Below, one piece after another: positions 9,478 through 21,229 of a DNA stretch of 50,704 nucleotides. Location of the stretch: the NCBI GenBank assembly GCA_946803715.1, contig CAMPET010000365.1, forward strand, positions 1-50,704, in the 5' to 3' direction. Each line of letters starts with the position of its first letter. Positions within the stretch are counted from its first letter, which is position 1. The position numbers and the translations under genes are program-made. Origin of the DNA: Beroe ovata (lineage: Eukaryota; Ctenophora; Nuda; Beroida; Beroidae). The notes under the pieces were generated by a model, which saw only the letters and a program-made list of their open reading frames with translations, had not been told where the DNA came from and did not search any database.

Positions 9478-11505
9478 GCAAGTACAAGTTGATCAAAAAA
9501 ATAGGGAGTGGGTCATTTGGTGAGATCTACACTGCACAGCATGTGCACTCTGGTGACCAGGTAATTCAGAGATACTTCTAAAGTACTTCCACCACATACT
9601 TCCAGCTTAAAATGAATGTTAAGAAATGATCACATAATGTACGAAATGACACCTGTAAAGACATGATACAAGTGTGAAGTGAAGATATTATGCAAGATAT
9701 TAGGTATACAAGTCACAAGAGTTTCAGGATTGCTTTCCTCAATCCTTACGCATATGCCAATACATTGGTGTAAAAGGGGTGGAAAGAAGAAGAGGCGAAA
9801 TGTGAACTACATTACAGTGAAAACAATTTCTGACAGTTGTGTATGTTTTTACACATACACGTTATCTCAGGTTGCTATCAAAGTGGAGAGTGCTGGTGCT
9901 AAACATCTACAATTACACTATGAGTCCAAGATCTACAAGATACTACAAAATGGACCAGGTATAAGACGTGAACTAAATAAAACCATGATAACTGTAATTC
10001 AATCTACACATTGCCCAGTACCAACCCAATAGATTCAGCCAAAATCCTCAATCCAGATACCCTTATGTTATGATACAATATTTACTATTCACTATTCATT
10101 CATCGGTTTTAGGTTAAGCCAAGGACCAGCTTCCTCAATCGCTGATCGCTTTTCTCAGTGTAAGAGGAGGGATAAATTTCACCTATGTGCAAACCAAATC
10201 TTATATGCAACAAAAAGCATAACCTTGAATTCAACAAACGACTATAAGCTGCATAATTATGTATTCTTAACTTAATAACTTATCCTGAAACATTCATTCT
10301 GCACAGTGCACGCTTATAATTTTCAGATCACAATTCTCCAGTCCACCTATAGCAATCAGACACCACACCCCATGACATCCCAAATGACACCACACATTCA
10401 CGCACTCACACAATCTAACATCTCAGGATTGCCCCACGCACACTATTTTGGTCAAGAGGGCGACTACAATTTCCTTGTGATGGATCTCTTGGGACCGAGT
10501 CTCGAAGACCTTTTCAACTTTTGTTCCCGTCGATTTTCCATCAAAACAGTCCTGATGCTTGCCGAACAAATGCTCACCCGAATAGAGTTCATTCATAGCC
10601 GTAACTTCATCCACAGAGACATCAAACCCGATAACTTTCTCATGGGGGTCGGGAGTTTATCTCAGAAATGCTACATAATCGACTTCGGTCTCGCCAAGAA
10701 ATACCGGAGTTCGGTACGCCAGCATATACCGTACAAAGAGGGCAAGAATTTGACCGGAACCGCTCGATATGCGAGTATCAACGCTCATCAAGGAATTGAG
10801 CAAAGTCGTCGAGATGATTTGGAAAGTCTCGGCTACGTTCTGATGTACTTCAACATTTCCCAGCTACCATGGCAAGGACTTCGAGCAGCGAATAAGAAAC
10901 AGAAATACGAGCGAATTTGCGAGAAAAAGACGAGCACACCACCGGAAGTGTTATGTAACGGTTACCCCGATGAATTCCGATCGTATATTTCGTATTGTCG
11001 GGGGTTGAAGTTCGACGATTCACCGGATTACAGCTATTTACGTCAACTTTTCAAGAAAGTTTTCACGCGATTTGATTACGTTAACGATGGAATGTTTGAC
11101 TGGACAATGCTGCAAAATCAGAAGGAGCAAAGTGGAGTAAAGGGTAAACCAGCTCCACCGCCAAGAGTGACTTCAGGATTTGAGAGGCAGCCAGAGATTA
11201 CCTCTTACAATGCAGGTTAGATTCCCTTTCTTTATTTCCAGTAAGTTCTTGAATTCATAGTTCTTGAATTCATATCGTATCAAACCAAAAATGTTGTTTC
11301 GAACGTCTAATAGTTGCACAATTGCGACAGCAAGAACTGTTTTCCAATTTCTTCCTTATCTTAATTAAAAACTTCATTGCTATTTTATTCTCTGATCATC
11401 ATTAGGGCAAAGATGTCTCGCCCAGTTTGCCATACAAATTTATAGAAGCATAGAAATCGGTTAACCGCTCCCTTTTCAGAAGCTTCTAACGGCGAAGGAG
11501 TGTAG
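9478..11505 (+). CDS. CSNK1A1: Casein kinase 1 alpha, first exon not seen
   Basis: Exons 9478-9560, 9871-9958, 10427-11215 and 11480-11505 join in phase. The protein has the glycine loop [14 protein letters not shown] with the ATP-binding Lys, and the alpha-type stretch [18 protein letters not shown]. It also has catalytic [18 protein letters not shown], and the CK1 marker [11 protein letters not shown] (which replaces APE). The N-terminal 12-15 residues are missing. CK1 alpha is a cytosolic and nuclear Ser/Thr kinase that primes beta-catenin in Wnt signalling. The large third exon can be read into its intron, where the donor GTTAG itself gives a stop (TAG, end 11220). Splicing to 11480 instead adds EASNGEGV and then a stop. 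The gene is convergent with the minus-strand gene at 12.1 kb. Confidence 0.93.
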
Positions 11506-12134
11506 CAAGACTTAGAACTTAGAGATGAATTCCATTGATATCGCAGCCTTTGATCAGATTCGTATAAGTTGAAGAATTTTATGATGTTTTACAACTCATT
11601 TCATGGGAATTTTAATTTAAAACATGTAATATTTGTGATTTTAACTGCCAGCTTCAAAATTATAAGTTCAAATAATGCTGGAGCGTTTATCATTATTTTG
11701 AAGTTGAAGTTACACAAAGTTGATTCAATGCCTTTTCCTTAATTCGAGCCACTATCCGTCTTTCATTACAATTTGCTCTTCCCCATTCGTGGAAAATTTG
11801 CCATTTTTGTGAGACGATCAAATATAAAGCTCCACTCTAGTACGTATGCGTAAGGCGCGAGCAAAAATCTGTATATAGTTTTCCATCAAGCGCATTTACT
11901 GAGACAGAAATCGAACGGCGCGCAATGCGCGTAGCCTCGCATTCAGAAGACCCTTCGCGCGTCTGTTTGTGACATTTCAGACCAAATTTGTGACAAAATT
12001 TAAACGAGTTTATCATTTTCAAACATTCAAGACCCAGAATACCAACAAAAATCGCTAATTCTACAAACACACACTGTTATGCCATCAGAAGATCAAAGAT
12101 GAAAGGCGAATCTAGAAATTTCATAATATTGGAG
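11506..12134. other. Convergent intergenic region
   Basis: 3' ends of CK1 alpha (+) and the gene at 12.1 kb (-) meet here. AT-rich, except for a small GC-rich patch around 11855-11965 (gcgcgc motifs like those in the repeat islands). No gene seen. Confidence 0.5.
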
Positions 12135-14030
12135 TCATTTCTCAGTTTCAGTCAAATTCCTGTCAATATCCAGCGTTTTCCCTGTTTCCTCGATTAATCG
12201 TTGTAAGAAGGCGTCTATCGTCCATCGTTCAGCTTTCCTTTCCAAATCCAGCCTGAAATGAACGGGCATCATCAATCCACCGATATTCTCTGAGTCTCTT
12301 CCGCCAATTCGAAATCACAAATTCGGATCATGTCAAGCACCACAAACAGTGCAAACAGAAACCCTGCAAATAGTGCAGTGTTTGCAGGGTTTCTCAGTTT
12401 TACTTACGTTGCTCTTCAAGTTCACGCTTTACCTTTTCTTCACTATTCAACTCCTGAAGGAAGAGATGCCATCAACCGAAATCTTCAGTCTTACATGTAC
12501 AAGTACATCGTGACCCAATAGAGTAGAGCAACGTGTGCACAATTCTGTGCTCATGTGTCATGGGATCGGGACACAAAATGACAAATTGAGCCCAGTCCCA
12601 GATTCCAAACACTCACCATTTCCGCTAGTTCAACAGCAGCTCGTTCTGCTCTAATCCTCACAGGACCTGCAAAATGGAGTGATTTTTAAACTTAAACAAG
12701 AAGATTGGACATTTTCATGAGGACATGATGACAGATGTGTTTGGAATCACAAATTCACAAAATTGGAACGAAAAGCATACCCATTTCATTTTCAATCTCG
12801 TCTGAATCTTCACAACGGACCGCGAGGAACAAAACAGCCGAAATCCTGCGGTAAAATGAATTATCGATTGTAAAGAAATCATTGTCAGGTAAGTGGCTTA
12901 GATTCACAGCCATGCCATTAGAATTACATAATTTCAAATCGTCTATATATAGATCTGTCAATTCTTTAGAATCGATAACTCTAAATCTAGATGATAATCT
13001 AAAAATAGATCTCCTTAAATTTGTAACTTTGGCATTTCAAATTAAAACTTACACCAAACTGATAACCAGAAAAACCTTCATGACTGCAGATGTATAAATG
13101 CGGACAAAAACTGTCACTCAAAAAAGTCGGTATAAATCTTCAGAATTGGACTCGTCGAACACTAGGAACGCCTTATATCAGTACCACATATAATTACACT
13201 ATTGTCAATCTGAATAAACAGTTTCTATGAAGTAGCAATGGTATAATGAACTTGTTCATTAGTGATCATTATACACATCTATATGATCTACAACACCAGC
13301 ATGAGACAGCATGTCCAGGGAATAATGCGGAGACAAAAGTAGGTGTTGTCGGGGCATTTCTGTGATAGGTACGGGTGAAGTTGAAATAACCGTGGAGGAT
13401 GGTCAGGGTTGGATGGAGACAGTTTTTGTTCTGGGTGGACTGTGGGAGTGTCTGGATATAGGGCGTGGTTTTGTGTGACACTGCCCTCACAAACACACAC
13501 ACACACATCCAGACACTGACAGCATTGTCTATGAGCCATTGTTGGATTTTTAACACATCAATAGGTCTGGTTTTTGGAGGTAGACGTTGCTTCTGCTAAT
13601 CAGCAAGTGTCGCCATTGAAAAGTTGGCTTTGGTTGATCAAGTGATAGCGTGAAATGCCCTGACAAAAGAGCGACAATTCAATTTTGTTCTTCATGGCTA
13701 AACTCGCAACATTCCAGGCGATGATGCTTTTCAGATACTTCTTCAAACCACCAATATCTAAGCGTTGTTTTGTGTCGAAACTATGATACAGTTAAAATTT
13801 ACAATTTCCACTTGGATACATATACGCTTAATCAAATAAATCCCTTCAATGAAATGTAAGTTCAAATGCCGTTAACAAATTTACGTAAAACTAAAACGCT
13901 TCCGTCAATTCCGAAAAACGTATCGAAATAGAAATCAATCTGGAGATTACATACAGCCTGATTCTGTTCATAATATCGAACAAGCCAGTCCTTCATTTTC
14001 TTCCAGTCCTTCAGGAATCCGGATAAGTCC
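12135..14030 (-). CDS. Unrecognised gene with charged coiled-coil C-terminus, partial model
   Basis: Four 3' exons join in phase on the minus strand: 12781-12845 (ISAVLFLAVRCEDSDEIENEM), 12617-12666 (GPVRIRAERAAVELAEM), 12404-12453 (ELNSEEKVKRELEEQR) and 12135-12252 (KLDLERKAERWTIDAF...TETEK, stop). The phase at 12404 requires donor GTAAAA rather than the overlapping GTAAGT four bases upstream. The result is a Glu/Lys/Arg-rich tail that should form a coiled coil. A likely upstream exon at about 13957-14030 encodes MKDWLVRYYEQNQA. Possible further exons between 13530 and 13790 are uncertain, and one may be retroelement debris. I do not recognise the family. It lies directly downstream of DCTN5 on the same strand. 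Confidence 0.55.
12358..12393. repeat. Intronic hairpin
   Basis: GAAACCCTGCAAA at 12358-12370 and its exact reverse complement at 12381-12393, separated by 10 bases. It lies in the intron between the 12404-12453 and 12135-12252 exons and is transcribed with them. Confidence 0.85.
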
Positions 14031-14249
14031 TTCAGGATAAGTCAGTTACGAATCAGCAAGCCGTAGTCAAAGTTATTTTGCGGGAAAGTTCAAATTCAAT
14101 GTTCACATTGATCGTCATCTCTGTTCTCTTCATACATGTGTCATATTCCAATCAAAGTCGATTGGGCATGGAATCATCACTGCAAAAAAGCATTATCTCC
14201 TATCACCTCGTCATCAAATTGATTCATGGAATTTCTCTGGTCTCTCATC

Positions 14250-15819
14250 TCATGGTTTTCCGATAAAATGATCAAAGTAACTCCTCGTTACATCAATCAT
14301 GATATCTTGCGTTGATTCTGGCAGTTCTGCAACAATCTTCGCTGGGTTTCCTGCGGGGAATGGGGGAGTTAATCGAAAATGAATCAAATATATAGTTTCG
14401 CAGCAACAAACGAAAATGGAACAATATGACAGTTCGATAAATCGAAAATGAATCAACGGTTCGATAAAGCGAGCGATTCAATTCCAACTATTGAAATTAA
14501 ATCAAACCCCATTTTCAACAAATATTTGAATCCGAGGATATTCGAATCAGAGGGTACTTCGCAGTCAAATTTGGAAAGACATCTTCGTCAAAACATTCCA
14601 CAAACTCAAACTGTGGATCTAAATTCGGCCCATATATTGTGGATCTAAATTTGGCTCACCTGCCCACATGGTAAAGGGTGGAACCACAGTCTCAGGAGGG
14701 AGAAATGAATCGTCAGCAATCGCTGAGCACTCCTTGATCACGCTTCGCCTCCCTATCACTACATTCTTACCTGGGGGTTAATTGAGTGATTAGTTAATTG
14801 GTGGCAAGTTAATCGGTGGCAAGTTAATCGGTGGCTCGGATTAGTGAATAATCAACCGGTCATTTCAGCAAAACCATTCAATGAATTGGTAAGAAATTCG
14901 GTCAACATTCTCCATAAACTTTCACTTCTGATACAGAAATTATCGGTGCCTATAATTTCTTATTTCTAATCAAGTTTTTTTTATTATTATCAACGTGGTA
15001 CCAATCAAACGTTGTACCCATAATTACCGTGATCACGTACCGATATTAACGTAACTCCCGATACTGGCAGCGTTAATCACACTCGATTCCCCGATCATCA
15101 CGTTATCGCCCATCTGAAAGGGAAAGAATGCCACGCCCTTTGTAAACTTCTTGAACGGGGGCCGGATCACTGACTTTGCTCCTGAGGTAATTACATAATT
15201 AAATAATTGAAATAATAATTACATAATTGAAAGTGAATTGAAAACTGGGATATTATCGGCCGAATTGTTTTCTCTCTTCCAAGGGGTAAGAGAAGAGAAT
15301 TCGGCGCGATTTACACTGTACAAATACCGGTATTAGCAGGGAACAATAATTGATCGATTAATTGAGTAGGAAAAGAATGACCGAAGAATTACTCACTAAT
15401 TACTACTAATTACTTACCGATTACTAATTACTTACCGATGATGCACTGTCGACCAAATCTCACGTTAGCTAAGTCACCCCGAATGATACACTCGTTCTGT
15501 ATTATCGTTTTACCTGGTTGAAACAGAACATTATACTGGTTTGTGTGGTGAGGGGGGGGGGGGNCGTTATGGTTGATTGGTAGAAATTCAGTACGAAGCC
15601 GGGTTCCAAATAAACTGGTTGAATACATCCGCAGTGAAGTGAATGGAATGAACAGAATGATCTCGATAAAATGAACAATCGGAATGAACTATGAACAATG
15701 AACTGACCTCCTAATACGATATTTTGACTGCCGCACAACACAGATTGACGGGACACCTTGTTATTGTTAGCAGTCTCGATGTAATCTGACTTCTTGTAGA
15801 AAACGTCCTGCTGTTCCAT
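14250..15819 (-). CDS. DCTN5: Dynactin subunit 5 (p25)
   Basis: Five exons, all in phase: 15708-15819 (ATG at 15819), 15436-15513, 15041-15181, 14660-14770 and 14250-14350 (TGA). They encode 180 residues; human p25 has 182. Recognisable p25 stretches are [85 protein letters not shown] and IMIDVTRSY. The hexapeptide pattern (IIRGDL, VVIGRR) marks the left-handed beta-helix of the dynactin pointed-end complex, which links dynein to cargo. An acceptor (aactccccattag) ends 7 nt before the ATG. Intron 1 contains a run of G ending at the N at 15564. Confidence 0.97.
15552..15564. repeat. Poly-G run ending at gap N
   Basis: A homopolymer of 12 G followed by the N at 15564, inside DCTN5 intron 1. 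The gap looks like a sequencing failure at the homopolymer; no duplicated flanks seen here. Confidence 0.85.
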
Positions 15820-15826
15820 TTTCAGG

Positions 15827-16630
15827 CTAATGGGGAGTTAATTGGTTAATTAGATAATTGATTTGTTTTTCAAAGAAATTTCTAAGAAAACGTCCGACGT
15901 CGTTGACTTTTGATAGGCAACTGAAATTAGAAGTTTCTAAAGTCAATAAATTGTGCATTACATTCGATTTGGGTGAAATTTCAAAGTTTCAATAAATTCA
16001 ACCAATCAATTTGCAACAAACAGTAATGGGGGTAAAAATAATATCGAATCTATGTTACAAAATCAATAATATTAATTAGCAAGCATCATGATATGATACA
16101 CATACATTGTTTGAAAGTAAAATTACAGCTACCTGGTACATGTGGATCAGAAATCATTCTTATTCCAATCTTTACTCAGGAAAGAAGGTAGGGACGCCAT
16201 GAAAATTGAAATATTCTCTTGTAGAGTGAAATTCTTTTGTAAACATCGATCAACGAACCTATCATATTCAATATTCGTCACTATAACAGATTATCTATTG
16301 CCAAACAAAGTAAAATCTGTGCATTTTCAGGACAGGAATTCGAAAATATTCTGCAACTAACAATATCTCTCAGCAGTATGGCATGGAAATTAGCGCCATT
16401 TCAATCACAACAATAATCACGATAACTTGTTCCTCATTTTTTCCCCACAGAAAAATCATCTCATTTTTCTGAACAAAGAATGCATCGCAGCCGCTCTACC
16501 AAAATTATGTACACAAAACTCATCATTTTCGTCATAAACTTATTCTATACACTTCGATCCAGTCCAAATTCGTCCACACATATTCTGTCCACAGATACTT
16601 CGTCCGATTCTCTTCTGTCCTCATATATGA
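15827..16630. other. Intergenic region between GAK 3' end and DCTN5 5' end
   Basis: AT-rich, about 800 bp. It should hold the GAK 3' UTR and any DCTN5 promoter. Near 16570-16625 there is a short Y-rich stretch repeating 'ttcgtcc/ctgtcc'. No other gene seen. Confidence 0.5.
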
Positions 16631-19600
16631 TCACAATTCCGCCTCCTCAAACAACGTATACGCATCATTCAACTCCACCTGAATCGCTTTAGCAAGAGCT
16701 TCATGAGGCCCACCCACCTGCTTATCTGGGTGCACAACCCGGCTAGCATTCCGGTACATCTTCTTCACCTGCACGGGTTCAATCATGAGGTGCATGCCGG
16801 GTTGTGGCCATCGCGTCTCCCCGTCCCACAGCACGTCCCCCAGAGACGAGAGCAGAGCTCGGATATTCCCTTCCTTGCCCCTGGTCCAGTCCAGAATTCG
16901 GAGCTGGATCGGATCCATGGTCTTCTCCATTTCCTCTCGTCGTTGTTCGTAGAGAGTTTGTTTTGGAGCCGGGTTATTGGTGGTTTGCGTGAATTGTTGA
17001 TCGGCTAACAGATCGGCGAATGTATCCGTGGAATGTGGATGTTTTGGTCGGGGGTCGCCGCCACCGAACACACTTCCTGAGTTACTGGAGACTGTGGCGA
17101 AGTAATTAGGTCGGGTGGAGTGGGATGGTGCAGCTGGTCTTGGAGCAGCTGCAGGGCGGGTAACTTGAGAAATATTTCCTTGTGTTTGGAAAGGCTGCGA
17201 GCTTACCGATCGATCGAAGTTCACCTGAGCTGTTTTCGGGTCGAACACAAAGTCGGAGAAAGGGTCGTTACCTCGTCGTGCTGTGGTTGGGGAGGCGCGG
17301 GGTGAGGCGGCTGCCGGACACGGCGAACCCGTCCCGGATCTGTTCACCACGGGACTGTTGCTGCCACTTCGGTTATCCAGTCTCTGAGGGATGATAGGGG
17401 ACGGGATGTTCATGTTGTTGGTGAAACTTTGGGGGGCCTTAGCGCCGACAGGTCTGGGGGTGAGAAAGGGGTCAGAGGGAGAGGTTGTGGTGGGGATAGG
17501 GTCGCTGAACGGGTCAAATATGAGGCTAGATGAGGTGTCAGTGAGCTTGATATCAACAGCTGCTGGTTTGGGCTTTGCTAACGCATCGAAACTCTCGACC
17601 AAATCGTCCTCATCTCTCGACATATCCATGAGGTTGACACTCTTATTCCTCGAGTGGGTTTGAGGGGATGGAGCAATGGGTTGGTATGTCGGGGCAGTCG
17701 GTTGTTGAGGGGCTTGACCACTGAAAAAACTCGAGAATTCGACCTCGGGTGAAGTGGGTGTGGCCTGAGGTGGCACAGCCCCAACCATTTCTACAAGATT
17801 AGGAGCACTGGAACTCTGATTCATTGACGCGGGCTCCAGGAGATCCACTAACATGGGGTTTTCAGGGGGAGTCTTCCTCGTCACTGGATGTGACCGGGAT
17901 TCCTGCTTGTCTTCAATCAGAACGTTATTCACGGGATTCTTGTTTGTCGCAGGAATAGGGTCTGGAGTCTCCTGCAAATCCTCGTATACTATGTTCCTAT
18001 CCTGCGATGAACTTGTCGAGATGCTGGACGGTTTTCGGAACCCCTTGTCGGGAGTTTTGGACAGGATTTTGTTGTATTCCTCGATGCTCGAGCAACACAC
18101 AGGGGGTTTTACCCCTAGTGACCCCACTGATAGGTTATATCCCGCCGTCTCTTTCCCTCCACTTGGCGATTGAACGGAAAGAGTGACCGATGCTGTGAAA
18201 TTCGCATCGAATTTCGCTTCATTCCTCCCAATGCCGTCCAACTTTGATCTCGGTAACTTTAGAACGGTAATTTCTGGATCGGTAAACGCCGTGTTGAAAC
18301 ACACCTGGAACATTTTGATGGCGGACATTTTCCCGCCAATAAAATTCCGAGCATGGTAAACCGCGATCTTCACATCACCTGCCACGCCCATGTTAATGGC
18401 GAGCGAAACTGGTGCATCTTCGGGCGAATATGTCCCCATCACACTCGGCTCTCGGAGAGTGGACAGGATCTTCTGTCCATTTTCATAGACTTCCAGGAAG
18501 GGTTTGCAGTTTGATCGATTCACACTGAAGAGTGGCACACTTGACAGGATCAAATCGATGAGGATGACTTTGCGCGAGTGTGGGGGATTGGAGGGGTTGT
18601 ACATCAGTGTCTCGACATACTCGACGTATCGCTTTTGACTGGAATTGATGATCCCGCCCGTTGTAGGGGTCGACAACGCTCGACAGTTAGCGTAGAAATG
18701 TAGAGCAGAGATGGACGATTTGTATAATCCGCCCGCCAGGAAATAGGATGCGATAACGAGAGCGGTGTTTCCTGTTCCCTCATGACAATGCACGATAATC
18801 ACGTTGCTAGGGGCAACGAGCAGCCACCTGTCCATAACCTCAATCACGTGACACAGTGATTTGAGGGTGGGTGGGGACATGGCATCCCACCCACAACTCA
18901 TAATCCGTCCCCCAAATGTTTCCGGTGGGTATTCCGTCCCTGTGAGGTTGAGGAAGTAGGCGGAAGTACCGTACTTTGCTCCGATCATCTCTTCGACCGT
19001 CAGGATCGTGTTAGGATCGGGAAATGAGACGGCGATGATTCGACTCGTTACGGATGTTATGATGAGTTGTCCCTCGTCAAGTTTATCGTTACTGTACATG
19101 TTGGACGCTTGGACCACTGCTCCCACCATTTTACCGGAGGCCGATTTTGCTTCTTTCAGGATATTTTCCGCTCCTCCCTTCAGATAGCCTATCCAAGAAG
19201 ATCGGTTTCCATCGGCAGGGGCCGAATCATTGCTTATTCTCGGCGCGGCAGGGATCTGGGTTTGGCGACTCTTGAAATCCTCGAATGGAGGTTGCGAGGG
19301 GTCCACTCCTTTATCCCGGCCGATTGTTTCCAGGAGGGCCGATATCTGGTGGGCCGTGGGCCGATTGTCGGGATTCGGCTTGAAAACATTTCGAATGATG
19401 GGGAGAAGAGGTTTGTACATTACCAAATGTTCGTTGGGGGGCTTGTACTTCGCGTTGACAATCGCGAGTTTATTATCATCGTACGGTAACTCGAAATAAC
19501 AGATAAAATACAGGAAACATCCTAACGCCCACACATCTGACTTTGTTCCAATCTCGAAATTAGAGTAATAGTCCACCATTTCGGGCGCCCGGAAACACGG

Positions 19601-20239
19601 CGTTGTACTACACTGAACCTCGTCCTCCAACATGGCGCGTTGCTGAGCCGACCAGTCACGCGTTGGGCGTACAACCCTCGTGGTGGCGCTGCCGAAATCA
19701 CAGAGTTTTACCACACCGCCACCGCTCAGAATCACGTTCTCCGCCTTGATGTCACGGTGAATGACGGGCGGGGAGAGGGAGTGAAGATGTTTCACCGCCT
19801 GGGTGACGCCGTAAAATAACCGGAGTACTTCAACTGATGTGAAGAGTTTTGTTCCCGCTCCCTTGATAATGTCACTGACCAAGCCGGGGCAGTATTCTAG
19901 AAGAATGAGAAACTCGGAAAACCCACGGCGGCCCGGTATGGACTGAACAGCGCTCGTCACGTACGAGCATATGTTCGCGTGACCCGTAACTTTCTTCAAG
20001 GTGGCGATCTCGTCTTGAATCCTCGTCTTAGCATCATCAGGGACGAATAGACGTTTCAGAGCGAATTCAGAGCCGTCTTTGAGAGAGTTTACCCTGTAAA
20101 CTTTACCAAAACCACCCTCGCCAAGGACCGCCCGGATGGAGAATTTCTGGGTATCGACATCGATTATAGTTCCGATGAAGCTGTCGTTCTCACCGCCCCC
20201 GCTCAAGTAACTGACAGCATTTCTGAAGAGTTGTGTCAT
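16631..20239 (-). CDS. GAK: Cyclin-G-associated kinase (kinase, PTEN-like/auxilin, C2, J-domain), intronless
   Basis: One uninterrupted frame of 1202 residues. An NAK-family kinase comes first: GEGGFGKV 40-47, Lys62, HRDIKAEN 161-168, DFG 181-183. Then a PTEN-like module (about 390-550) has HCHEGTGN at 484-491, where the catalytic Arg of HCxxGxxR is Asn, as expected for the inactive auxilin/GAK type. A C2-like region (about 555-700) follows. A long disordered part carries clathrin/AP2-type motifs (several DPF, DLL, LADL). The J-domain at the C-terminus has HPD at 1170-1172. GAK recruits Hsc70 to uncoat clathrin vesicles and phosphorylates adaptor mu subunits. Full-length compared with vertebrate GAK (about 1311). 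Remarkably it has no coding intron while all neighbours do. A pyrimidine-rich acceptor (tttcccttctgttag) ends 26 nt before the ATG. Confidence 0.96.
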   Translation of the reverse strand: MTQLFRNAVSYLSGGGENDSFIGTIIDVDTQKFSIRAVLGEGGFGKVYRVNSLKDGSEFALKRLFVPDDAKTRIQDEIATLKKVTGHANICSYVTSAVQSIPGRRGFSEFLILLEYCPGLVSDIIKGAGTKLFTSVEVLRLFYGVTQAVKHLHSLSPPVIHRDIKAENVILSGGGVVKLCDFGSATTRVVRPTRDWSAQQRAMLEDEVQCSTTPCFRAPEMVDYYSNFEIGTKSDVWALGCFLYFICYFELPYDDNKLAIVNAKYKPPNEHLVMYKPLLPIIRNVFKPNPDNRPTAHQISALLETIGRDKGVDPSQPPFEDFKSRQTQIPAAPRISNDSAPADGNRSSWIGYLKGGAENILKEAKSASGKMVGAVVQASNMYSNDKLDEGQLIITSVTSRIIAVSFPDPNTILTVEEMIGAKYGTSAYFLNLTGTEYPPETFGGRIMSCGWDAMSPPTLKSLCHVIEVMDRWLLVAPSNVIIVHCHEGTGNTALVIASYFLAGGLYKSSISALHFYANCRALSTPTTGGIINSSQKRYVEYVETLMYNPSNPPHSRKVILIDLILSSVPLFSVNRSNCKPFLEVYENGQKILSTLREPSVMGTYSPEDAPVSLAINMGVAGDVKIAVYHARNFIGGKMSAIKMFQVCFNTAFTDPEITVLKLPRSKLDGIGRNEAKFDANFTASVTLSVQSPSGGKETAGYNLSVGSLGVKPPVCCSSIEEYNKILSKTPDKGFRKPSSISTSSSQDRNIVYEDLQETPDPIPATNKNPVNNVLIEDKQESRSHPVTRKTPPENPMLVDLLEPASMNQSSSAPNLVEMVGAVPPQATPTSPEVEFSSFFSGQAPQQPTAPTYQPIAPSPQTHSRNKSVNLMDMSRDEDDLVESFDALAKPKPAAVDIKLTDTSSSLIFDPFSDPIPTTTSPSDPFLTPRPVGAKAPQSFTNNMNIPSPIIPQRLDNRSGSNSPVVNRSGTGSPCPAAASPRASPTTARRGNDPFSDFVFDPKTAQVNFDRSVSSQPFQTQGNISQVTRPAAAPRPAAPSHSTRPNYFATVSSNSGSVFGGGDPRPKHPHSTDTFADLLADQQFTQTTNNPAPKQTLYEQRREEMEKTMDPIQLRILDWTRGKEGNIRALLSSLGDVLWDGETRWPQPGMHLMIEPVQVKKMYRNASRVVHPDKQVGGPHEALAKAIQVELNDAYTLFEEAEL

Positions 20240-20265
20240 TGTCCCCCATCAGGTGGTTACATCGC

Positions 20266-21229
20266 CTAACAGAAGGGAAATTGGTGAAAGTGCGAATTGG
20301 AGGGGTAGCACAGAGCGAAACCGGGGGGTGCAGTTATGACACCTTTTTTATGAGCTATTCTTTTGATCACCTACAATCACTAAATAGTAGGTGATCAGTA
20401 AAATAGGGCATAAAACAGGTGCGATAACAGGTGTTATCACACTGCCTAAGGAAGGAAGTAGGTCAATCGAAGGAGGTACAAATGAGTGAGAATATAGATG
20501 AATTGGTAGATTTAAGTGTCGGGGGTAAGAGAGGACTATAAGGGGGTTTCACCTAACATTTTACCAAATTAAGGTGGTAAATACCTTTTCAAAGAATGGG
20601 TAAATTGTTGAATAGCGGTTTGGGTTACATCAACTCTAAGATCAAAGAATGAGGAACTTTTGAATAGGATCATATCGGAATGAATCGAACCACAATATTG
20701 CTTAAAACCAAAGTTTAATTTTTTGAATAGTTTCAATACAATACGTCATATCAAATAGATTTGAATACATTATTTACATAAAAACTAAATTAAAGTGAGT
20801 TATAATTAATGAAATATTACACCGATAGCTGACTACAATTAATAGGAGTAGCTCCTTCTACGAACAATGATAACATGAGCATTAACTTTGATTGACAAAA
20901 AGTAGAAATGAGCTACATGTATGAGTAGATAAAAATCCATGTGCTTTGTCATGGAAGATTTGAGAAAGTGCGCCTTAAATGGTCATCGGAAAACCGTCAA
21001 ATCAGTAAGATCGTCTTACAACACTAACCCTCTAAAGTCATAACTAGTTTCCGATTGAACCTCAACTCGCCTAAGGAGGTGACTATTTTAGGAGCAACAA
21101 TTACCTAACTTCAGCATGACGTTTGGCACTTTAAATACACTTTGAGGGCAAGCACAACACCGTTCAATGAACAATTGGGGAAAACAGCCCTAAGTACATA
21201 AAACCCTAGGACCACTCGAAAAACGTTGC
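20266..21229. other. Intergenic region GAK-HAUS4
   Basis: Nearly 1 kb of AT-rich DNA with no coding frame. It holds the GAK upstream region and the HAUS4 3' UTR. A short inverted pair, GATCACCTAC at 20364 and GTAGGTGATC at 20386, is present. Confidence 0.45.

Noticed and set aside
13269-13790. LINE-type endonuclease remnant (AWNVASLAMKNKIEL) on the minus strand
   Set aside because: The motif is weakly reminiscent of an AP-endonuclease start, but the frame is short, ends in a stop, and could equally be exon material of the unknown gene; not enough to call.
16703-19499. Plus-strand open frames of 60-140 codons opposite GAK
   Set aside because: Shadows of a long coding exon on the other strand; no acceptor/donor structure, no recognisable protein.
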